Below are positions 15,842-18,900 of a stretch of DNA of 18,900 nucleotides, piece after piece. Within the stretch, counting starts at the first letter, position 1. Each line of letters begins with the position of its first letter. The translations under genes were made by a program, and so were the position numbers. Source of the DNA: JBFWVD01 sp050246915 (lineage in GTDB: Bacteria > Actinomycetota > Acidimicrobiia > Acidimicrobiales > Ilumatobacteraceae); NCBI GenBank assembly GCA_050246915.1, contig JBFWVD010000086.1, forward strand, positions 1-18,900, in the 5' to 3' direction. The notes under the pieces were generated by a model, which was not told the DNA's origin, did no database searches, and saw only the letters and a program-made list of their open reading frames with translations.

Positions 15842-17301
15842 CGCGGCTCCTCGCTGTCCTGGATGCGGGGAGAGAGTTGCGCGACTCGTGCGACGAGGTC
15901 ACCGATCAGCGAGTCGTCGGCAGGGTCGGAGTTGAGGAACAACTCGACCTGTAGTCCCGATACCGGTTCGAGGTAACAGTCCCGGGTCGTCGCGAGGTTC
16001 GCGTGCCCGAGCATGGTCTGCACGAGCACCCACGGGTCACCGAACAGGTGGCGGAACTCGCGGCGTTCCTCCGCGGTGATCCCCATCCGCCTGTCGTGGG
16101 CGTAGATGAGTGCAACCAGCATCCGCAGCGCGAACGAGTGTCGAAGCATGTGTGGGTGGCATCGGATATCGACGCCGAGCCCATGGCAGCGCGCGTTGGC
16201 CGTCGAGAACACCGCTTCCCAGGTGAGGTACGGCAGTGGAAGACCGGCCTCGGACAGCCACAGCATCCACGGCTCGAGCCCGATCTCGCCCTCGACGAAG
16301 AAGTCCAGTCGATCCTTCCAATCGAGGTTGTCCAGCGGCGCGGTGCCCTGCCGGCCGCTGCCATCGCGATAATGGACGATGCGACGGTTGTCGACCCGGT
16401 CCACGACCTTCATCGAGGTGATCGCGGCGTAGCGGCCTTCCCGCTGCGCCCGGCGGACAGCTTCGCGGCGGGTCGACTCCCGGTAATTGTCGATCATCTT
16501 CAAAGTGCGACCAGAGATCCAGAAGTCACGCCCTCGCCCACCCTTGGTCACCGATTCACCAACGCGGCCCCGGGCGTACTGCAGTTCCGAGTCGAACGAA
16601 GGCAGCTCGTCGAGCACGAGAGAACCACCCTCGCGAAGCCGTAATCCACTGGACCACAAGGTTTCTGCCAGTGAAAGGTTCCGGCCGTCGTTGCGGCCAC
16701 GCCACCGCTCGTCACGCGTACCGTCCGCAAGGTATCCACCGAGTCCGACATCGCGCCACCGCATGTACGCACGCGGGGTCAACCACTTCACCCGGGCGGA
16801 GCGCACGCTCTTCGGCAGCAGCTCCGGACGCAGACTCGGCGGCCCCGTCGGCCTCCGATGGTCGACCATCGCCACCGGGGAACGACTCACCTTCCCCTGA
16901 TGGTGCTGCCAGCCGTAGAACTTCGAGATCGCAGCGAGTTCCCGCGAGAACTTGGCCACGCTCACCCGCCGAGGATTGCGGTCGTCGCGCCTGCGCCAGA
17001 ACTCGAAGTCGACGAGGTCGTCCCGCGTGGCGTCCCGCCAATCCAGCTCCTGGACGGCGAGGAACGACAGAAACACCTTGAGATCCATGGCGTACGAGAC
17101 CTGGGAGTCGGCGGCCAGGCGTTTGAAGGTGTCGGAAGAGAAGTACAGCAGGACGTCGATATCCGGTTGGCCTGTCGGGGGAAGCAGGAAGGGCTGGTCG
17201 GGGCGGATCCCCACGGCAGCTTCGCGGGCATCGAGCGTGGGGGCGTACTCCGCCGCCACCGACGAGGTCAGCTGGCGGCGGCTAGGCCGCGCATAGGACA
17301 T
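15838..17301 (-). CDS. Tyrosine recombinase/integrase, first member of the trio, full catalytic signature (TnpA-like)
   Basis: A 487-residue protein from the ATG at 17301. A SAM-like core-binding domain (about 55-135) is followed by a catalytic domain with a complete signature: R221 or R223 in SSGLRLREG, H384-M-L-R387 in HPHMLRH, H433 in LGHANLATT and Y443 in DCYLEP. It is therefore the best candidate for the active strand-exchange enzyme. The frame is open to 17502, but that extension runs into the divergent regulator gene. A GTG at 17334 is a second option. The ribosome-binding site is weak for all. It heads a four-gene operon in which each stop overlaps the next ATG. Position at the element end and the gene order match TnpA of Tn554-like transposons. 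Confidence 0.85.
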   Translation of the reverse strand: MSYARPSRRQLTSSVAAEYAPTLDAREAAVGIRPDQPFLLPPTGQPDIDVLLYFSSDTFKRLAADSQVSYAMDLKVFLSFLAVQELDWRDATRDDLVDFEFWRRRDDRNPRRVSVAKFSRELAAISKFYGWQHHQGKVSRSPVAMVDHRRPTGPPSLRPELLPKSVRSARVKWLTPRAYMRWRDVGLGGYLADGTRDERWRGRNDGRNLSLAETLWSSGLRLREGGSLVLDELPSFDSELQYARGRVGESVTKGGRGRDFWISGRTLKMIDNYRESTRREAVRRAQREGRYAAITSMKVVDRVDNRRIVHYRDGSGRQGTAPLDNLDWKDRLDFFVEGEIGLEPWMLWLSEAGLPLPYLTWEAVFSTANARCHGLGVDIRCHPHMLRHSFALRMLVALIYAHDRRMGITAEERREFRHLFGDPWVLVQTMLGHANLATTRDCYLEPVSGLQVELFLNSDPADDSLIGDLVARVAQLSPRIQDSEEPR

Positions 17302-17335
17302 CCGCCACTCGTGCGTCCCTCTGCGCTGCTCCACA

Positions 17336-17417
17336 GCAACACACGATGCCACAACACGCCGACATTTTACGGAAGCGCTGGTAGTCCGTTCGGTAGACCT
17401 TTGTGGAGATGTGTTGC
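17336..17417. repeat. Inverted repeat flanking the recombinase promoter region
   Basis: GCAACACA (17336-17343) and TGTGTTGC (17410-17417) form a perfect 8-bp inverted repeat separated by 66 nt. A related CACAACAC lies between them at about 17350-17357. The same core GTGTTG occurs in the left-border block (158-163). This fits spaced binding sites for a recombinase or regulator, though the units are short. Confidence 0.3.
17364..17392 (-). promoter_or_regulatory. Promoter candidate for the recombinase operon
   Basis: On the minus strand TAAAAT (17364-17369) fits a -10 box. The hexamer 17 nt upstream (CGAACG, 17387-17392) is a poor -35, so expression may be low or need an activator. The leader to the ATG at 17301 would be about 55 nt. 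The remainder of the 148-nt divergent gap is covered by the inverted repeat, the border block and the opposite promoter. Confidence 0.3.
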
Positions 17418-17423
17418 AGACCG
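17389..17423 (+). repeat. Right-border block similar to the left-border block
   Basis: This is the partner of the block at 139-170: TTCGGTAGA (17389-17397) and GTGTTGCAGACCG (17411-17423). A further short similarity, GCGCTGG followed shortly by GTCC, lies just before it (17375-17387) and also near the left end (191-204). It marks my best guess for the right end of the element. Confidence 0.3.
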
Positions 17424-17441
17424 CGGATTGAGTTCTATTAT
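17414..17441 (+). promoter_or_regulatory. Promoter of the XRE regulator, likely giving a leaderless transcript
   Basis: TTGCAG (17414-17419), a 16-nt spacer and TATTAT (17436-17441) make a good sigma-70-type promoter. The predicted start point (about 17448-17450) coincides with the GTG start codon at 17450. No ribosome-binding site precedes that GTG, which agrees with leaderless translation, common in actinobacteria. The promoter overlaps the right-border block and one arm of the inverted repeat. Confidence 0.5.
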
Positions 17442-17449
17442 CAAAACCC

Positions 17450-18139
17450 GTGGAGGAGATACCGCATGTAGTGCTCGGTAAAGCGGTGAAGGCTCGGCGC
17501 ACGCGCCAGGGGTGGACGCAAACTCAGGTCGCCGAGGCCGGTGGACCCTCGCACGCCACGTTGGTCAAGCTGGAGAACGGTAATCTCCCCAAGCTCACCC
17601 CAGCGGTGTTGGCGAAGCTCGACCAGGGGCTCAACTGGGCGCCCGGCAGCGCTGTGGCGATCATGTCGGGTGGTGAGCCGACCCCGTTGGAGACCTCGCG
17701 TCGGGCCGTGGTCGCCGGCCCGCAACATATTCCGTTGCCGGTCGAGGAACTGACAAATTTGATCAAACTGAGCAAGGTGGTCGACACCGGCCTGGCCGAA
17801 GCGGATGCGGATGCGCGCGCGGTCCGGCTTGCTCGACGGGCGATGCGGGATTTTCTTTCCCGCATTGTCGGGCGGTATGCTACTGAATTGCTCGAACGCA
17901 ACGGCGGCCCTGATACTCAGCTACCGGCGATCATCGAGCTATCTTTCGGAGAACTCTTGGATCAGCCACTCGATCCGGATAACGCACTGGAGCGGGAAGA
18001 GCAGTTGTATCGGCGGTGGTTGTCCGGTCGACTCACCGCAACCGACGTCGAGACCGAGGATCGGTTCCGGGCGCGGTGGCAGCACAGTCAAGATGTCTGG
18101 GGGAGCGCGGGGGAAGGTCCGGCGCGGCGCCGAGCCTGA
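17450..18139 (+). CDS. XRE-family helix-turn-helix transcriptional regulator
   Basis: A 229-residue protein from the GTG at 17450. Residues about 9-62 form an XRE/Cro-type HTH (GKAVKARRTRQGWTQTQVAE, then SHATLVKLENG), as in actinophage repressors and many mobile-element regulators. The C-terminal 150 residues are helical, acidic and of no family I recognise. Start choice: GTG 17450 fits a leaderless mRNA. GTG 17471, preceded by GGAGGAG at 17452-17458 (12 nt away), would drop 7 residues and still keep the HTH. It is divergent from the recombinase operon with 148 nt between starts, a position suited to repressing the integrase promoter and its own. It ends just before a strong hairpin. It could belong to the island or to the host. 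The role as element repressor is inference. Confidence 0.75.
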   Translation: MEEIPHVVLGKAVKARRTRQGWTQTQVAEAGGPSHATLVKLENGNLPKLTPAVLAKLDQGLNWAPGSAVAIMSGGEPTPLETSRRAVVAGPQHIPLPVEELTNLIKLSKVVDTGLAEADADARAVRLARRAMRDFLSRIVGRYATELLERNGGPDTQLPAIIELSFGELLDQPLDPDNALEREEQLYRRWLSGRLTATDVETEDRFRARWQHSQDVWGSAGEGPARRRA

Positions 18140-18147
18140 TCTTACGA

Positions 18148-18191
18148 CGGGAGAGGCCCGGTGCGGCGGGTGCCGCACCGGGCCTCTCCCG
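18148..18191. terminator. Bidirectional intrinsic terminator between the XRE regulator and katG
   Basis: The 20 bases at 18148-18167 are perfectly complementary to 18172-18191, with a 4-nt GGGT loop. The stem is very GC-rich and sits 9 nt after the regulator stop and 21 nt past the katG stop, so it can end both convergent transcripts. There is no long U-run on either strand. Confidence 0.85.
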
Positions 18192-18212
18192 GGCGAGGAG
18201 CTTCGTCGAAGC

Positions 18213-18900
18213 TCAGCTCAGATCGAACCGGTCCAGGTTCATCACCTTGTCCCACGCCGCGACGAAGTCGGTCACGAACTTCTCGGCGGCACCGTCGGTG
18301 GCGTAGACCTCGGCCACCGCGCGTAGCTGCGAATTCGAGCCGAACAGGAGATCCACCCGGCTACCGGTCCAGCGGGGCCCGGAGCTGTCCCGCCCCTGGA
18401 ACAGGTCGGCGTCGTCCGGGCTGGCGGTCCAACTCAGGTCCTGATCGAGCAGGTTGACGAAGAAGTCGTTGGTCAACGTGCCCGGCTTGTCGGTGAACAC
18501 CCCGGCGGTCCCGCCGCCGTAGTTGGCGCCCAGCACCCGTAGCCCGCCGACCAGTACGGTCATCTCCGGTGCGGTGAGCCCGAGCAGGTTGGCCTTGTCC
18601 ACCAGCAGGTACTCGGCCGGTAGTTGATTGCCCTTACCGAGATAGTTGCGGAAGCCGTCGGCGGTCGGCGCCAGGTACTCGAACGACTCGACGTCGGTGA
18701 GTTCCTGCGTCGCGTCGCCACGGCCGGGGGTGAACGGTACCTCGATCTCGTGCCCGGCGGCCTTTACCGCCTGCTCGACCGCCGCGACACCACCCAGCAC
18801 CACCAGGTCGGCGAACGAGACCTGCTTGGCCCCGGCGTTGAACGCGGTCCGGACGTTCTCGAGCGCCCGGACCACCTGGGTCAACTCGTCCGGTTCGTTT
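18213..18900 (-). CDS. katG: Catalase-peroxidase KatG, C-terminal part (cut by window edge)
   Basis: The last 229 residues of KatG are visible, in frame from the right window edge (NEPDELTQVVRALENVR onward) to the TGA at 18213-18215. Recognisable stretches include FADLVVLGGVAAVEQA, VPFTPGRGDATQ, NYGGGTAGVFTDKPGTLTND and the C-terminal DKVMNLDRFDLS. This is the C-terminal peroxidase-like domain, which does not bind haem but is needed to keep the N-terminal active site in shape. The enzyme removes hydrogen peroxide in the cytoplasm. The true start lies beyond 18900. A TTG in the visible part is an internal leucine codon, not a start. It appears intact and is probably an ordinary chromosomal gene marking the outer flank of the island. 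Confidence 0.95.
   Translation of the reverse strand, partial: NEPDELTQVVRALENVRTAFNAGAKQVSFADLVVLGGVAAVEQAVKAAGHEIEVPFTPGRGDATQELTDVESFEYLAPTADGFRNYLGKGNQLPAEYLLVDKANLLGLTAPEMTVLVGGLRVLGANYGGGTAGVFTDKPGTLTNDFFVNLLDQDLSWTASPDDADLFQGRDSSGPRWTGSRVDLLFGSNSQLRAVAEVYATDGAAEKFVTDFVAAWDKVMNLDRFDLS

Larger units (their letters stand above)
139..17400 (-). mobile_element. Putative integrated genomic island: recombinase trio plus defence cargo
   Basis: The unit runs from the end of methyltransferase homology to the gap upstream of the first recombinase. It contains a four-gene integrase operon at the right end, transcribed inward, and a restriction-modification/defence cargo. This is the arrangement of Tn554-type transposons, where the tnp genes sit at one end and cargo fills the rest. 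The left border is supported by the loss of methyltransferase homology at about 138. The right border is only estimated, from the intergenic region 17302-17449 and from a sequence block similar to the left end at 17389-17423. I did not find the missing N-terminal half of the methyltransferase to the right, so either the true right border lies further out or the locus was rearranged. Confidence 0.5.

Noticed and set aside
17302..17502. Longer N-terminus for the first recombinase, starting at 17502
   Set aside because: It would run through the divergent promoter and into the regulator coding region, and the added residues are Ser/Thr/Arg-rich with no domain. The ATG at 17301 or GTG at 17334 is more plausible.

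Overview
The DNA is GC-rich throughout, with GTG starts, ATGA stop/start overlaps and TANNNT-type -10 boxes. The right edge carries the C-terminal third of a catalase-peroxidase (KatG). Together these suggest a high-GC actinomycete, most likely of the Mycobacteriales (Gordonia/Rhodococcus/Nocardia/Mycobacterium type). No rRNA, tRNA or CRISPR array was seen.

Most of the window (about 139 to 17,400) looks like one mobile genomic island read on the minus strand. At its right end is a four-gene recombination operon: three different tyrosine recombinase/integrase proteins (15838-17301, 14030-15841, 11898-14033) and a small coiled-coil protein (11488-11901). All are joined by 4-nt ATGA overlaps. 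This resembles a Tn554 TnpA/TnpB/TnpC module, or a 'recombinases in trio' element, with one extra recombinase. The left end abuts a broken methyltransferase gene (1-138) whose homology stops inside its NPPF catalytic motif.

The cargo is an anti-invader (defence) cassette, also on the minus strand. A small excisionase-type HTH protein (11064-11258) is followed by a SNF2-type helicase (7793-11062), a DUF4391 protein (7135-7800), a type III Mod methyltransferase (5180-7117) and a type III Res helicase-nuclease (2098-5175). Spacing is tight, with one 8-nt overlap and gaps of 1, 4 and 17 nt, so this reads as one operon. A hairpin follows Res. The helicase and the DUF4391 protein are not part of a classical two-gene type III restriction-modification system, so this may be an extended type III system. 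Beyond the hairpin is a 308-nt stretch holding a decayed coding remnant. Then comes a two-gene unit with a 4-nt overlap: a TauD/clavaminate-synthase-like Fe(II)/2-oxoglutarate dioxygenase (1127-1789) and a HEPN-like protein with an R-x4-H motif and a C-terminal zinc ribbon (213-1130). I do not recognise this pair as a described system, and it is the best candidate here for something new.

Right of the recombinase operon, an XRE-type regulator (17450-18139) is transcribed divergently, probably from a leaderless GTG start. It converges on katG across a perfect 20-bp-stem terminator (18148-18191). Whether the regulator belongs to the island or the chromosome cannot be settled from this window.
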